Below are positions 53,463-62,223 of a stretch of DNA of 64,000 bases, piece after piece; the first letter of the stretch is position 1, and the number at the start of each line of letters is the position of its first letter. The translations under genes and the position numbers were made by a program. The stretch spans positions 62,001 through 126,000 of the forward strand of contig NZ_JAGFNP010000005.1 of the NCBI RefSeq assembly GCF_017592475.1. The letters run 5' to 3'. The DNA comes from Glycomyces niveus. GTDB taxonomy: Bacteria; Actinomycetota; Actinomycetes; Mycobacteriales; Micromonosporaceae. Under the pieces are notes generated by a model, which saw only the letters and a program-made list of their open reading frames with translations, was not told the DNA's origin and made no database searches.

Positions 53463-53927
53463 ATGGCAACAGTGGAGCAGGAGGCTCCGAAGGCGCGCGC
53501 GGTGGCGCGGTACGTCCGCGTAGCTCCCCGCAAGGCGCGCCGCGTCGTCGACCTCGTGCGTGGTCTGCCCGTGGACGAGGCCTTGACGACTCTCGAGTTC
53601 GCGCCCTTCAGCGCGGCCGAGATCGTCTACAAGGTCATCGCGTCGGCTCAGGCGAACGCCGAGAACAACCTCGGTCTGGACCCGGAGTCGCTCCTGGTGT
53701 CCGAGATCAAGGTCGACGAGGGCCCGACCATGCGCCGGTACCGTCCGCGCGCCCACGGTCGCGCCTACCGGATCAACAAGCGCACCAGCCACATCACCGT
53801 GGTGGTCGAGTCGGTCCAGGCCAAGCAGTCCGCTTCTCCCTCGGTTCGCCGGCCCAAGGCCGCCGCGCCGAAGCCGGTGGAAGCCGACGTGAAGTCCGAG
53901 AACGCTGAGAAGGAGGAGACCGCCTAA
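53463..53927 (+). CDS. rplV: 50S ribosomal protein L22
   Basis: 154 residues. [72 protein letters not shown] contains the beta hairpin that lines the exit tunnel ([15 protein letters not shown]). The C-terminus extends about 30 residues beyond the conserved core ([21 protein letters not shown]), Ala/Lys/Glu-rich as in other actinobacteria. TAATG overlap with rpsC. Confidence 0.97.
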   Translation: MATVEQEAPKARAVARYVRVAPRKARRVVDLVRGLPVDEALTTLEFAPFSAAEIVYKVIASAQANAENNLGLDPESLLVSEIKVDEGPTMRRYRPRAHGRAYRINKRTSHITVVVESVQAKQSASPSVRRPKAAAPKPVEADVKSENAEKEETA

Positions 53928-54736
53928 TGGGTCAGAAAATCCACCCGCACGGGTACCGCCTCGGCATCAGCGCCGACTGGACGTCGCGTTGGTACGCCGA
54001 CAAGGAGTACGCCGACTACGTCGGGGAAGACGTCAAGATCCGCCAGCTCATGACCAAGGGTCTCGAGCGCGCCGGCATCAGCAAGGTCGACATCGAGCGC
54101 ACCCGCGAGCGGGTCCGCGTCGACATCCACACCGCCCGCCCGGGCATCGTCATCGGCCGCAAGGGCGCCGAGGCCGATCGTCTGCGCGGCAACCTGGAGA
54201 AGCTGACCGGCAAGCAGGTCCAGCTGAACATCATCGAGGTCAAGAACCCCGACATCGATGCGCAGCTCGTCGCCCAGGGCGTCGCGGAGCAGCTGTCCAG
54301 CCGTGTCAACTTCCGTCGCGCGATGCGCAAGGCCATTCAGTCGGCCATGCGCAACCCGACCGTGAAGGGCATCAAGGTGCAGTGCTCGGGCCGCCTCGGC
54401 GGCGCCGAGATGAGCCGTTCCGAGCAGTACCGCGAGGGCCAGGTCCCGCTGCACACGCTGCGCGCGAACATCGACTACGGCCTGTTCGAGGCCGCCACGA
54501 CCTTCGGCCGCATCGGCGTGAAGGTGTGGATCTACAAGGGTGAGGCCACGCTCAAGGAGCAGGCCGAGCAGGTGCAGCGTCGCCGGGACTCCGGTCCCGA
54601 CCGCGGCGGCCGTGGTGGCCGCGGCGGAGCCGGCGCCGCCCGTGGCGGACGCGGCCGTGGCGGCCGTGGCGCCGCTCAGCCTGCCGAGGCCGCCGTCGCC
54701 GCGCCCGCCGCTGAGACCGAGAAGCAGGAGGGCTAA
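53927..54736 (+). CDS. rpsC: 30S ribosomal protein S3 with RG-rich tail
   Basis: 269 residues. KH domain and core: [73 protein letters not shown]. The C-terminal 50 residues are an Arg-Gly-Gly-rich stretch (about 222-247) and then an Ala/Glu tail. Such tails vary among actinobacteria; RG-rich sequence may bind RNA. Overlaps the rplV stop by one base. Confidence 0.97.
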   Translation: MGQKIHPHGYRLGISADWTSRWYADKEYADYVGEDVKIRQLMTKGLERAGISKVDIERTRERVRVDIHTARPGIVIGRKGAEADRLRGNLEKLTGKQVQLNIIEVKNPDIDAQLVAQGVAEQLSSRVNFRRAMRKAIQSAMRNPTVKGIKVQCSGRLGGAEMSRSEQYREGQVPLHTLRANIDYGLFEAATTFGRIGVKVWIYKGEATLKEQAEQVQRRRDSGPDRGGRGGRGGAGAARGGRGRGGRGAAQPAEAAVAAPAAETEKQEG

Positions 54737-54741
54737 GCGAC

Positions 54742-55167
54742 ATGCTCATGCCACGGAAACCGCCGCGCGGTTACCGGAAGCCTCACGCTCCGAAGCGCAA
54801 GGGCAAGGCCACTCGCGGCACGAAGGTCTCCTTCGGCGAGTACGGCATCCAGGCGCTGGAGCACAGCTACGTGACCAACCGGCAGATCGAGTCCGCTCGT
54901 ATCGCCATGACCCGCCACATCAAGCGTGGCGGCAAGGTCTGGATCACGATCTTCCCGGACCGTGCGATCACGAAGAAGCCGGCCGAGACCCGTCAGGGTT
55001 CCGGTAAGGGTTCGCCCGAGTTCTGGGTGGCCAACGTCAAGCCCGGCCGCGTCATGTTCGAGCTGTCGTACCCGACCGAGGAGATCGCCCACGAGGCGCT
55101 CCAGCGGGCGATCCACAAGCTCCCGATGAAGTGCCGCATCGTCTCTCGTGAAGGGGCAGGTGAGTAG
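54742..55167 (+). CDS. rplP: 50S ribosomal protein L16
   Basis: 141 residues. [58 protein letters not shown] (key parts [10 protein letters not shown] and [17 protein letters not shown]), [20 protein letters not shown]. Contacts tRNA in the A and P sites. ATG at 54742; the Met at codon 3 is an alternative. Confidence 0.97.
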   Translation: MLMPRKPPRGYRKPHAPKRKGKATRGTKVSFGEYGIQALEHSYVTNRQIESARIAMTRHIKRGGKVWITIFPDRAITKKPAETRQGSGKGSPEFWVANVKPGRVMFELSYPTEEIAHEALQRAIHKLPMKCRIVSREGAGE

Positions 55168-55169
55168 TC

Positions 55170-55403
55170 ATGGCTACTGGTATCGACACCGGTGAGCTGC
55201 GCGAGCTCAACGACAAGGAACTCCAGGCGAAGCTCGTGGAGAAGAAGGAAGAGCTGTTCAACCTGCGGGTCCGCAACGCGACGGGCCAGCTGGAGAACAA
55301 CCACGAGCTCAGTCTGGTCCGCAAGGAGATCGCGCGGATCTACACCGTCATGAACGAGCGCCGGCTGGGCCTCAGCGCCGCGCCGGAGGAGGTTGAGAAG
55401 TGA
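55170..55403 (+). CDS. rpmC: 50S ribosomal protein L29
   Basis: 77 residues: [56 protein letters not shown] is two antiparallel helices, key parts LRELNDKEL and [12 protein letters not shown]. Near the tunnel exit. Stop overlaps the rpsQ GTG by four bases. Confidence 0.96.
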   Translation: MATGIDTGELRELNDKELQAKLVEKKEELFNLRVRNATGQLENNHELSLVRKEIARIYTVMNERRLGLSAAPEEVEK

Positions 55404-55669
55404 GCGAGGAAACTCAGACTCGCGGCCGGCGCAAGGTGCTTGAGGGCATGGTCGTCGGCGACAAGATGGACAAGACCGCTGTCGTCGAGGTCGAAGACCG
55501 CAAGAAGCACCCGCTGTACGGCAAGGTCATCAGGTCCAACAAGAAGTACAAGGCTCACGACGAGAACAACGAGGCCGGGATCGGCGACCGCGTCTCCATC
55601 ATGGAGACCCGCCCGCTGTCCAAGACCAAGCGTTGGCGCATCGTCGAGATCCTCGAGAAGGCGAAGTAG
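55400..55669 (+). CDS. rpsQ: 30S ribosomal protein S17
   Basis: 89 residues, GTG start in GTGA overlap with rpm[72 protein letters not shown] includes the OB-fold signature parts [15 protein letters not shown] and [18 protein letters not shown]. Primary 16S binder. Confidence 0.97.
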   Translation: MSEETQTRGRRKVLEGMVVGDKMDKTAVVEVEDRKKHPLYGKVIRSNKKYKAHDENNEAGIGDRVSIMETRPLSKTKRWRIVEILEKAK

Positions 55670-55681
55670 GAGGATCGGGAC

Positions 55682-56047
55682 GTGATTCAGCAAGAGTCGC
55701 GGCTCAAGGTCGCCGACAACACCGGTGCGCGGGAGATCCTGTGCATCCGTGTCCTCGGCGGCTCCGGCCGACGCTACGCCGGTATCGGCGACACGATCGT
55801 GGCCTCCGTCAAGGACGCCAACCCGGGTGCCGGGGTGAAGAAGGGTGACGTCGTCAAGGCGGTCATCGTTCGCACGGTCAAGGAGACGCGCCGTCCCGAC
55901 GGCACGTACATCAAGTTCGACGAGAACGCCGCCGTCCTCGTCAAGGACGGCGAACCGCGAGGGACCCGTATCTTCGGGCCGGTCGCCCGCGAGCTGCGCG
56001 ACAAGCAGTTCATGAAGATCATCTCCCTCGCACCGGAGGTGCTGTAA
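55682..56047 (+). CDS. rplN: 50S ribosomal protein L14
   Basis: 121 residues, GTG start with GGAGGA at 55668-55674. [70 protein letters not shown] (key parts [13 protein letters not shown] and FDENAAV), [15 protein letters not shown]. Part of intersubunit bridge B5/B8. Confidence 0.97.
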   Translation: MIQQESRLKVADNTGAREILCIRVLGGSGRRYAGIGDTIVASVKDANPGAGVKKGDVVKAVIVRTVKETRRPDGTYIKFDENAAVLVKDGEPRGTRIFGPVARELRDKQFMKIISLAPEVL

Positions 56048-56050
56048 GAG

Positions 56051-56365
56051 ATGAAGATCAAGAAGGGCGACCGAGTCCGCGTCATCGCCGGCAAGGACAA
56101 GGGTGCCGAGGGACTGGTGCTGGAGGCGTACCCCGACCGCGAGCGCGTGCTCGTCGAGGGCGTCAACCGCATCACCAAGCACACCAAGGCCGGGCAGACC
56201 GCGCGCGGTTCGAGGACCGGTGGCATCGTGGTGCAGGAAGCCGCGATCCACGTCTCGAACGTGCAGGTCCTGGACGCCGACAACCAGCCCACCCGCGTGG
56301 GCTACCGGTTCGGCGACGACGGCCGCAAGGTCCGTGTTTCGAAGCGGACGGGTAAGGACCTGTAA
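56051..56365 (+). CDS. rplX: 50S ribosomal protein L24
   Basis: 104 residues: [23 protein letters not shown] (KOW motif), [47 protein letters not shown]. Assembly initiator of the large subunit. TAATG overlap with rplE. Confidence 0.97.
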   Translation: MKIKKGDRVRVIAGKDKGAEGLVLEAYPDRERVLVEGVNRITKHTKAGQTARGSRTGGIVVQEAAIHVSNVQVLDADNQPTRVGYRFGDDGRKVRVSKRTGKDL

Positions 56366-56934
56366 TGACCGACGTTGCAGAGAAGGTGCAGCCCCGCCTC
56401 AAGGAGACTTACCGCTCCGAGATCCGGCCGGCGCTGCAGGACCAGTTCAAGTACGTCAACATCCACCAGATCCCCGGTCTGACGAAGATCGTGGTGAACA
56501 TGGGTGTCGGCGAGGCCGCTCGCGACTCGAAGCTCATCAACGGCGCGCTCGAGGACCTGACCACCATCACCGGTCAGAAGCCCCTCGTCCGCCGGGCGAA
56601 GAAGTCGATCGCGCAGTTCAAGCTGCGCGAGGGCCAGGCGATCGGCGCGAAGGTGACCCTCCGCGGCGACCGCATGTGGGAGTTCCTCGACCGCCTCCTG
56701 GCGATCGCGCTGCCGCGCATCCGCGACTTCCGCGGTCTCTCGGACCAGCAGTTCGACGGCAACGGGAACTACACCTTCGGTCTCACCGAGCAGAGCGTGT
56801 TCCCCGAGATCGACCAGGACAAGATCGACCGGGTTCGCGGTATGGACATCACGTTGGTGACCACCGCGAAGACCGACGACGAAGGCCGGGCGTTCCTGAA
56901 GCTGCTCGGCTTCCCGTTCAAGGAGAACGACTAA
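56365..56934 (+). CDS. rplE: 50S ribosomal protein L5
   Basis: 189 residues: [84 protein letters not shown]. Binds 5S rRNA and contacts P-site tRNA. One-base overlaps with rplX and with rpsZ keep the chain coupled. Confidence 0.97.
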   Translation: MTDVAEKVQPRLKETYRSEIRPALQDQFKYVNIHQIPGLTKIVVNMGVGEAARDSKLINGALEDLTTITGQKPLVRRAKKSIAQFKLREGQAIGAKVTLRGDRMWEFLDRLLAIALPRIRDFRGLSDQQFDGNGNYTFGLTEQSVFPEIDQDKIDRVRGMDITLVTTAKTDDEGRAFLKLLGFPFKEND

Positions 56935-57119
56935 TGGCGAAGAAAGCCCTCATCGCGAAGGCCAAGCGGAAGCCGAAGTTCGCCGTGCGCGCCTACACCC
57001 GCTGCCAGAAGTGCGGCCGGCCGAAGGCCGTCTACCGCAAGTTCGGCCTGTGCCGCGTCTGCGTGCGCGACATGGCCCACGCGGGTGAACTCCCGGGCGT
57101 CCACAAGGCCTCCTGGTAA
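56934..57119 (+). CDS. rpsZ: 30S ribosomal protein S14, zinc-binding type Z
   Basis: 61 residues with two CxxC pairs (CQKC at 24-27, CRVC at 40-43) that hold zinc, and [28 protein letters not shown]. The short C+ form of S14; actinobacteria often carry a second, zinc-free long form elsewhere under Zur control. Start overlaps the rplE stop (TAATG). Confidence 0.95.
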   Translation: MAKKALIAKAKRKPKFAVRAYTRCQKCGRPKAVYRKFGLCRVCVRDMAHAGELPGVHKASW

Positions 57120-57203
57120 TCCCAGGCCTATAGCTCCGATCGCCACAGGCCCCGCCATGGTTCACAAGGCGGGGAACCGGGGTGAGAAAGGTACACAACG
57201 CAA

Positions 57204-57611
57204 ATGACAATGACCGACCCGATCGCAGACATGCTGACCCGTCTGCGGAACGCCAACCAGGCGTACCACGACCAGCTCACGATGCCGCACTCCAAGATGA
57301 AGGCTTCCATCGCGGAAGTCCTCAAGCAGGAGGGCTACATCGCCGAGTGGCGCGTCGAGGACCCTGAAGAGGGCAAAGTCGGCAAGACCTTGGTCATCGA
57401 CCTGAAGTTCGGCGAGCGCCGCGAGCGGTCCCTGGCGGGCCTGCGCCGCGTCTCCAAGCCGGGCCTGCGGGTCTACGCCAAGTCCACTGAGCTGCCGCGC
57501 GTCCTCGGCGGCCTGGGTGTGGCCATCGTGTCCACGTCCCAGGGCCTGCTGACGGACCGTCAGGCTCGCAAGCGCGGCGTGGGCGGCGAAGTCATCGCCT
57601 ACGTCTGGTAG
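57204..57611 (+). CDS. rpsH: 30S ribosomal protein S8
   Basis: 135 residues from ATG 57204. [97 protein letters not shown] (key parts SKPGLRVYA and [12 protein letters not shown]). In other bacteria S8 represses the spc operon. The 84-base gap before it is the largest in this cluster. Confidence 0.97.
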   Translation: MTMTDPIADMLTRLRNANQAYHDQLTMPHSKMKASIAEVLKQEGYIAEWRVEDPEEGKVGKTLVIDLKFGERRERSLAGLRRVSKPGLRVYAKSTELPRVLGGLGVAIVSTSQGLLTDRQARKRGVGGEVIAYVW

Positions 57612-57626
57612 CAGGAGGGTATAAGC

Positions 57627-58166
57627 ATGTCCCGCATTGGGAAGCAGCCGATTCTGGTGCCCTCCGGCGTCGACGTCAAGATCGACGGTGCGACGGTGAC
57701 CGTGAAGGGCCCCAAGGGCCAGCTCAGCATCGAGCTGCCCGAGCCGATCGGCATCGAGAAGAACGAGGACGGGTCCGTCTCGGTCACCCGTCCCAACGAC
57801 GAGCGCAAGTCCCGGGCCCTCCACGGCCTGGCGCGGAGCCTCGTCAACAACCTGGTCGTCGGCGTCTCGGAGGGCTACAAGAAGTCCCTCGAGATCAACG
57901 GCACCGGTTACCGGGCCGTCGCCAAGGGCAAGGGCGTGGAGATGAGCCTCGGCTTCTCCCACACCATCCAGGTGGACGCCCCGGAGGGCATCTCGTTCAC
58001 GGTCGAGAAGCCGACCCTGCTGCACGTCGAGGGTATCGACAAGCAGCTCGTCGGCCAGGTCGCGTCGAACATCCGCCGACTGCGTCCGCCGGAGCCCTAC
58101 AAGGGCAAGGGCGTGAAGTACGTCGACGAGCGCATCCGCCGCAAGGCCGGTAAGGCAGGTAAGTAA
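57627..58166 (+). CDS. rplF: 50S ribosomal protein L6
   Basis: 179 residues in two similar halves: [88 protein letters not shown]. Near the factor-binding site. One-base overlap with rplR. Confidence 0.97.
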   Translation: MSRIGKQPILVPSGVDVKIDGATVTVKGPKGQLSIELPEPIGIEKNEDGSVSVTRPNDERKSRALHGLARSLVNNLVVGVSEGYKKSLEINGTGYRAVAKGKGVEMSLGFSHTIQVDAPEGISFTVEKPTLLHVEGIDKQLVGQVASNIRRLRPPEPYKGKGVKYVDERIRRKAGKAGK

Positions 58167-58561
58167 TGGCTAGCAAACTCGAAAACCGCCGCCCCTCCGG
58201 GTCGGTGTCCGAGCGCCGCCGGATCGGCAAGAACCGCCGCCACTTCCGCGGCCGCAAGAAGATCACGGGCACGGCCGCTCAGCCGCGTCTCGCGGTCTTC
58301 CGGTCCTCGAAGCACATCGTGGCCCAGGTCATCGACGACGTGACGGGCCACACGCTGGCCGCCGCGTCGACGGTGGAGCCCGGCCTGCGCGCCTTCGAGG
58401 GCGACAAGACCGCGAAGTCCAAGGAAGTCGGTCGGCTCGTCGCCGAGCGCGCCAAGGCCGCGGGCGTCGAAGCGGTCGTGTTCGACCGCGGCGGTGTCAA
58501 GTACCACGGCCGCGTCGCGGCCCTGGCCGACGCCGCCCGTGAGAACGGCCTGAAGTTCTAA
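58166..58561 (+). CDS. rplR: 50S ribosomal protein L18
   Basis: 131 residues: [81 protein letters not shown] (key parts [15 protein letters not shown] and [12 protein letters not shown]). Binds 5S rRNA with L5. It is the last ribosomal gene here: the strong terminator that follows ends the operon, and rpsE, rpmD, rplO and secY, which normally follow, are absent. Confidence 0.97.
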   Translation: MASKLENRRPSGSVSERRRIGKNRRHFRGRKKITGTAAQPRLAVFRSSKHIVAQVIDDVTGHTLAAASTVEPGLRAFEGDKTAKSKEVGRLVAERAKAAGVEAVVFDRGGVKYHGRVAALADAARENGLKF

Positions 58562-58580
58562 GTTCTTGGAACGGCTTGTG

Positions 58581-58614
58581 AAGCCGGGTGGAGCGAAAGC
58601 TCCACCCGGCTTTT
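58581..58614 (+). terminator. Strong intrinsic terminator after rplR
   Basis: 14-bp perfect stem AAGCCGGGTGGAGC / GCTCCACCCGGCTT with a GAAA tetraloop, then TT, 19 bases after the rplR stop. A clear end to the ribosomal operon. Confidence 0.93.
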
Positions 58615-58706
58615 CGCGTCCCCGCGAACGATGCGCGCGACACGCCGCCGAAGCTAGAATGTCATCACTGACACCTGGTATTACCTACCCTGGGGAGGTG
58701 ACAACA

Positions 58707-58946
58707 ATGGGAATGCTCATGAACACCAAAGGCCAGGTCACCGTGCCGGCCGACATCCGAAACCGCCACGACTGGCACCCTGGGGACGAGTTCGAGTTCG
58801 TCGAGGTCGACGGAGAGGTGGTGCTCCGACCGCTACCCGTGGCGGAGACCCGCGGCCAGCGGTTCGTCCGAGGCCTCTCCGGACGCGGGACCGCGGACAT
58901 GGACAAGACCACCGATGAGCTGATGGAGATGCTGCGCGGTGAGTGA
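58707..58946 (+). CDS. vapB: VapB-type AbrB-fold antitoxin
   Basis: 79 residues from ATG 58707 behind GGGGAGGTG. MGMLMNTKGQVTVPADIRNRHDWHPGDEFEFVEVDGEVVLRP is an AbrB/MazE swapped-hairpin DNA-binding domain (key parts TKGQVTVPADIRN and GDEFEFVEVDGEVVLRP); the C-terminal helix (RFVRGLSGRG...DELMEMLRGE) should block the toxin. Its last bases overlap the vapC GTG by eight. AT-richer DNA at 58660-58690 should hold its promoter. Confidence 0.88.
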   Translation: MGMLMNTKGQVTVPADIRNRHDWHPGDEFEFVEVDGEVVLRPLPVAETRGQRFVRGLSGRGTADMDKTTDELMEMLRGE

Positions 58947-59355
58947 GCCGGTTTGGACGCTCGTCGACAGCAACATCTGGCTCGACGTCTTCGGCAAGGG
59001 CTCCGAGTGGAAGACGTGGTCAGAGCAGGCGCTCGCATCCGTCTACGACGACGGACCCGTATGCATCAACGCGCTCATCTACGCTGAGATCTCGGTCCGG
59101 TTCGAGGCGGTCGAGGACATTGAAGCCCTGCTTCCTCCCGACCTCGTGGTCCGGGAGCCGATCCCGTTCTCGGCGGCGTTCCTGGCAGGGAAGGCGTTCA
59201 AGCTCTACCGCCAGCGCGGCGGCGCGAAGTACGCCCCCCTTCCCGACTTCTACATCGGCGCTCACGCGATGGTCCGCGGTTATCGCCTGCTCACGCGGGA
59301 TGCCGGTCGCTTCAACACCTACTTTCCGAAGCTGGAGCTGATCAGCCCGGAGTAG
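58939..59355 (+). CDS. vapC: VapC-type PIN-domain toxin
   Basis: 138 residues, GTG start overlapping vapB. PIN-domain acidic residues are in place: Asp in LVDSNIWLDVF (about 10), Glu in NALIYAEISV, Asp in PLPDFYIGAHA and Asp in LLTRDAGRFNTYFP. VapC toxins are RNases that usually cut tRNA or rRNA. Together with vapB it occupies the place where rpsE normally follows rplR. Confidence 0.9.
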   Translation: MSEPVWTLVDSNIWLDVFGKGSEWKTWSEQALASVYDDGPVCINALIYAEISVRFEAVEDIEALLPPDLVVREPIPFSAAFLAGKAFKLYRQRGGAKYAPLPDFYIGAHAMVRGYRLLTRDAGRFNTYFPKLELISPE

Positions 59356-59368
59356 GCTTACTCGCTTG

Positions 59369-59405
59369 AAGCCGACGGGGAGGAGCATCCGCTCCTCCCC
59401 GGCTT
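59369..59405 (+). terminator. Terminator after vapC
   Basis: GGGGAGGAGC (59377-59386) with GCTCCTCCCC (59391-59400) and an outer AAGCC/GGCTT extension; loop ATCC; followed by TCGCCGTTTTC. Confidence 0.82.
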
Positions 59406-59485
59406 TCGCCGTTTTCGGTGTGATTTGCGCGGATCTCCACGCGGGTCGGGTCGACGGAGTGGCGGTTCTGCGTCAGGATGGGCGG

Positions 59486-61267
59486 GTGCGTTCCCCGAAG
59501 CTCTCCCGCAAGACCGTGCTCGTCTCGAGTGTCGCCGGGGCCTTCGCGGTCGTCGGCGGCGGCGCCGTGATCGCCGAGGCGGCCTCGCGGCGGGGCGAGG
59601 ACGAACCCGAGGAGCCCGCGGTGACGCCTGACTGGGTCGAGGAGCGGCTGGCGTCGATGTCCCTCACGGACAAGGTGGGCCAGTTGTTCGTCGTGTACGT
59701 GCACGGGGAGTCGGCCGATACCGACCAGGTCGACGCGGTCGCCTCGAACCGGCAGCGCCTCGGCGAGGACAACGGTGCGGCGTTCGTGGCCGCCTACAAG
59801 CCGGGCGGGATCATCTACTTCGATTGGGCCAACGGCCTGTCCGATCCTGACCAGATCGCCGCGCTCTCGGCGGGCCTGCAGGAGGCCGCGGAGACGCCGC
59901 TGTTCATCGCCACGGACCAGGAGTACGGGACCGTGGTGCGGATCGGGGCGCCCGCGACGCAGTTTCCCGGGGCGATGCCGCTGGGCGCGACCCGGGACGC
60001 CGAGGCCGCGGGCCGGGCGGCCGAGGCGGCGGCCGTGGAGCTGCGGGCGATGGGCCTCAACCTGAACTTCGCGCCCGACGCGGACGTGAACGTGGACCCC
60101 GCGAACCCGGTGATCGGGGTGCGGTCCTTCAGCTCCGACCCCGCGCTCGTCGCCGAGTTCACGACCGCGCAGGTGGGCGGCTACCAGGCCGGGGGCGTGG
60201 CGGTGTCCGCCAAGCACTTCCCGGGCCACGGCGACACCGGCACGGACAGCCACCTGGGGCTGCCGGTCATCACGCACACCGCCGAGGAGTGGGAGCGGAT
60301 CGACGCCCCGCCGTTCACGGCCGCGATCGCGGCCGGGACCGACATGGTCATGAGCGGTCACCTGCAGTTCCCGGCCCTCGACGAGTCGCTGCGGCCGGCC
60401 ACGCTCTCGGCGCCGATCCTCACGGGCCTGCTGCGCGAGCGGCTCGGCTTCGACGGCGTGATCGTCACCGACTCCCTCGAGATGGAGGGGGTCCGCACCG
60501 AGTTCGGGGACGAGCGGGTGCCGGTGCTGGCGCTGCAGGCCGGGGTGGACCTGCTGCTGATGCCGCCGAACTTCCCGCTCGCGCACCAGGCGGTGCTCGA
60601 CGCGGTCGAGGCGGGGGAGTTGACCGAGGAGCGCATCGACGCCTCGGTGCGCCGGATCCTCGCGCTCAAACTCGCGCGCGGCATCGTCGACGGCCGAGCC
60701 GGTCAGCAGACGAGCGTGGTCGGCTCGGACGAGCACCACCGTGTCGCCGCCGACATCGCCGACCGCTCGATCACACTATTGGCCAACGACGGGACGCTGC
60801 CGCTCGCGGCCGGGAAGGTCCTGGTGACCGGTTGGGGCGAGAACACCACCGCCCGGCTCACCGAATCCCTCAACGCCGAAGGGCTGCAAGCGGCAACGCT
60901 GCTCACCGGCGAAGCCCCGGACGCCGAACAGATCAAGGCCGCCGTCGCCGCGGCCGCGGGCCGCGACCTCGTCGTGGTCGCCACTTACCAGGTGGAAGCC
61001 GGTGGCGCGCAGGCGAACCTCGTGGCCGAACTGCTGAAGGCGAACGCCCGGGTCGTCACCGCCGCCGTCGGCACGCCCTACGACGCCGCGCGCCTGCCCG
61101 TGGTGAACGCGAGCCTGGCGACCTACTCGTACACCGCTGCTTCCCTTGCGTCCCTGGCGAAGGTGATCTCCGGCGCGCTCAATCCGAGCGGCACCCTCCC
61201 GGTCGACGTGCCGGGCCCGGACGGCGCGATCGCGTACGCCCTCGGGCACGGCCTGCACTACACGTAG
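59486..61267 (+). CDS. Exported glycoside hydrolase family 3, NagZ-like beta-N-acetylglucosaminidase
   Basis: 593 residues from GTG 59486 (earlier in-frame starts add a domain-free stretch). An N-terminal membrane/signal segment (LVSSVAGAFAVVGGGAVIAEA) puts it outside or at the membrane, unlike cytoplasmic NagZ. GH3 motifs: ERLASMSLTDKVGQLFVV, ATDQEYGTVVRI, the NagZ-specific KHFPGHGDTGTDSH loop with the catalytic His/Asp pair, and nucleophile Asp in GFDGVIVTDSLEMEGV. A second alpha/beta domain follows (about 400-593). Probable substrate: GlcNAc-MurNAc fragments of peptidoglycan, supported by lysozyme and murQ nearby. Confidence 0.88.
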   Translation: MRSPKLSRKTVLVSSVAGAFAVVGGGAVIAEAASRRGEDEPEEPAVTPDWVEERLASMSLTDKVGQLFVVYVHGESADTDQVDAVASNRQRLGEDNGAAFVAAYKPGGIIYFDWANGLSDPDQIAALSAGLQEAAETPLFIATDQEYGTVVRIGAPATQFPGAMPLGATRDAEAAGRAAEAAAVELRAMGLNLNFAPDADVNVDPANPVIGVRSFSSDPALVAEFTTAQVGGYQAGGVAVSAKHFPGHGDTGTDSHLGLPVITHTAEEWERIDAPPFTAAIAAGTDMVMSGHLQFPALDESLRPATLSAPILTGLLRERLGFDGVIVTDSLEMEGVRTEFGDERVPVLALQAGVDLLLMPPNFPLAHQAVLDAVEAGELTEERIDASVRRILALKLARGIVDGRAGQQTSVVGSDEHHRVAADIADRSITLLANDGTLPLAAGKVLVTGWGENTTARLTESLNAEGLQAATLLTGEAPDAEQIKAAVAAAAGRDLVVVATYQVEAGGAQANLVAELLKANARVVTAAVGTPYDAARLPVVNASLATYSYTAASLASLAKVISGALNPSGTLPVDVPGPDGAIAYALGHGLHYT

Positions 61268-61306
61268 CCGTTCACGCGCCCGTAGTAGAAAGTTATTTTC
61301 ACACGC

Positions 61307-61336
61307 TTGACTCCCTGTGGAACTTATCTCCATACT
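61307..61336 (+). promoter_or_regulatory. Promoter candidate for the GH25 lysozyme gene
   Basis: TTGACT (61307-61312), 18-base spacer, CATACT (61331-61336), in an AT-rich 130-base gap. Leader of about 60 bases; too short for the c-di-AMP riboswitch that often controls wall hydrolases in actinobacteria. Confidence 0.55.
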
Positions 61337-61402
61337 GGGTGCCGGGTGCAAAACCGTGCACTCCCCCCAATCCACTGATCTCCTCACAAGCAGGGAGTAA
61401 TA

Positions 61403-62173
61403 GTGAAGCCTTCCCCTACCCTCAAGCGACCCCGCCGCGGCCTCCGCGCCGCCGTCGTCCTCTTCACGGCCGCGGTGCTCACCGCCGCCGGACTCGCCGT
61501 CGCGAGCCCGGCGCAGGCGCAGACCCGTATCGCCGGGATCGACGTCTCCAACTACCAGGGCGCCATCAACTGGACCTCGGTCCGGAACTCCGGCGTCCAG
61601 TGGGCCTACATCAAGGCCACCGAGGGCACCACCTACAAGGACCCGCGGTTCAACACGAACTACCCGGCCGCGCACGCCGCCGGCGTCATCCGCGGCGCGT
61701 ACCACTTCGCCCGGCCCAACTCCTCGAGCGGCACCGCCCAGGCGGACTACTTCGCCAGCAACGGCGGCGCGTGGTCGGCCGACGGCCTGACCCTGCCCGG
61801 CGCGGTCGACCTCGAGGCCCCGCCCTCGGGCGCGGCCTGCTACGGCCTCACCACCACGCAGATGCGCACCTGGATCACCGACTTCTACAACCGGTACAAA
61901 ACCCGCACCGGCCGCGACGTGGTCATCTACACGACCGCCTCGTGGTGGAACACCTGCACCGGCTCGTGGACCGGCATGGCCTCCAAGAGCCCGCTGTGGA
62001 TCGCGCACTGGGGCGCCGCGGCCCCGACGCTCCCGGCCGGCTGGAGCAGCACGACCTGGACGTTCTGGCAGTACACCGCGACCGGTTCGGTCCCGGGGAT
62101 CTCCGGCAACGTCGACCGCGACCACTTCAACGGCGCGAGGGACCGCCTCATCGCCCTCGCCAACAACACTTAA
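61403..62173 (+). CDS. Secreted GH25 lysozyme (N-acetylmuramidase)
   Basis: 256 residues, GTG start behind GCAGGGAG. Signal peptide with twin basic start (KRPRRGLRAAVVLFTAAVLTAAG, cleavage probably after ASPAQA). The GH25 barrel shows GIDVSNYQGAINW (first catalytic Asp), WAYIKATEGTTYKD, GAYHFARP, AVDLEAPP (catalytic Asp-x-Glu) and WQYTATGSVPGISGNVDRDHFNG. Cleaves between MurNAc and GlcNAc. No extra wall-binding domain is present. Likely releases muropeptides that the neighbouring genes process. Confidence 0.94.
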   Translation: MKPSPTLKRPRRGLRAAVVLFTAAVLTAAGLAVASPAQAQTRIAGIDVSNYQGAINWTSVRNSGVQWAYIKATEGTTYKDPRFNTNYPAAHAAGVIRGAYHFARPNSSSGTAQADYFASNGGAWSADGLTLPGAVDLEAPPSGAACYGLTTTQMRTWITDFYNRYKTRTGRDVVIYTTASWWNTCTGSWTGMASKSPLWIAHWGAAAPTLPAGWSSTTWTFWQYTATGSVPGISGNVDRDHFNGARDRLIALANNT

Positions 62174-62186
62174 ACCGCACCAGTGC

Positions 62187-62215
62187 AAGGCGGGGGTCCA
62201 CAAGGCCCCCGCCTT
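62187..62215. terminator. Bidirectional terminator between lysozyme and RpiR-type genes
   Basis: AAGGCGGGGG (62187-62196) and CCCCCGCCTT (62206-62215), perfect 10-bp stem, between two convergent genes. Confidence 0.85.
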
Positions 62216-62223
62216 CGTCGTGC

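Noticed and set aside
54600..54700. Tandem GGCCGTGGC-type DNA repeats as a mobile or phase-variable repeat
   Set aside because: They are simply the codons of the RGG-rich tail of S3.
61337..61402. c-di-AMP (ydaO) riboswitch before the lysozyme gene
   Set aside because: The interval after the promoter is only about 60 bases and lacks the conserved elements.
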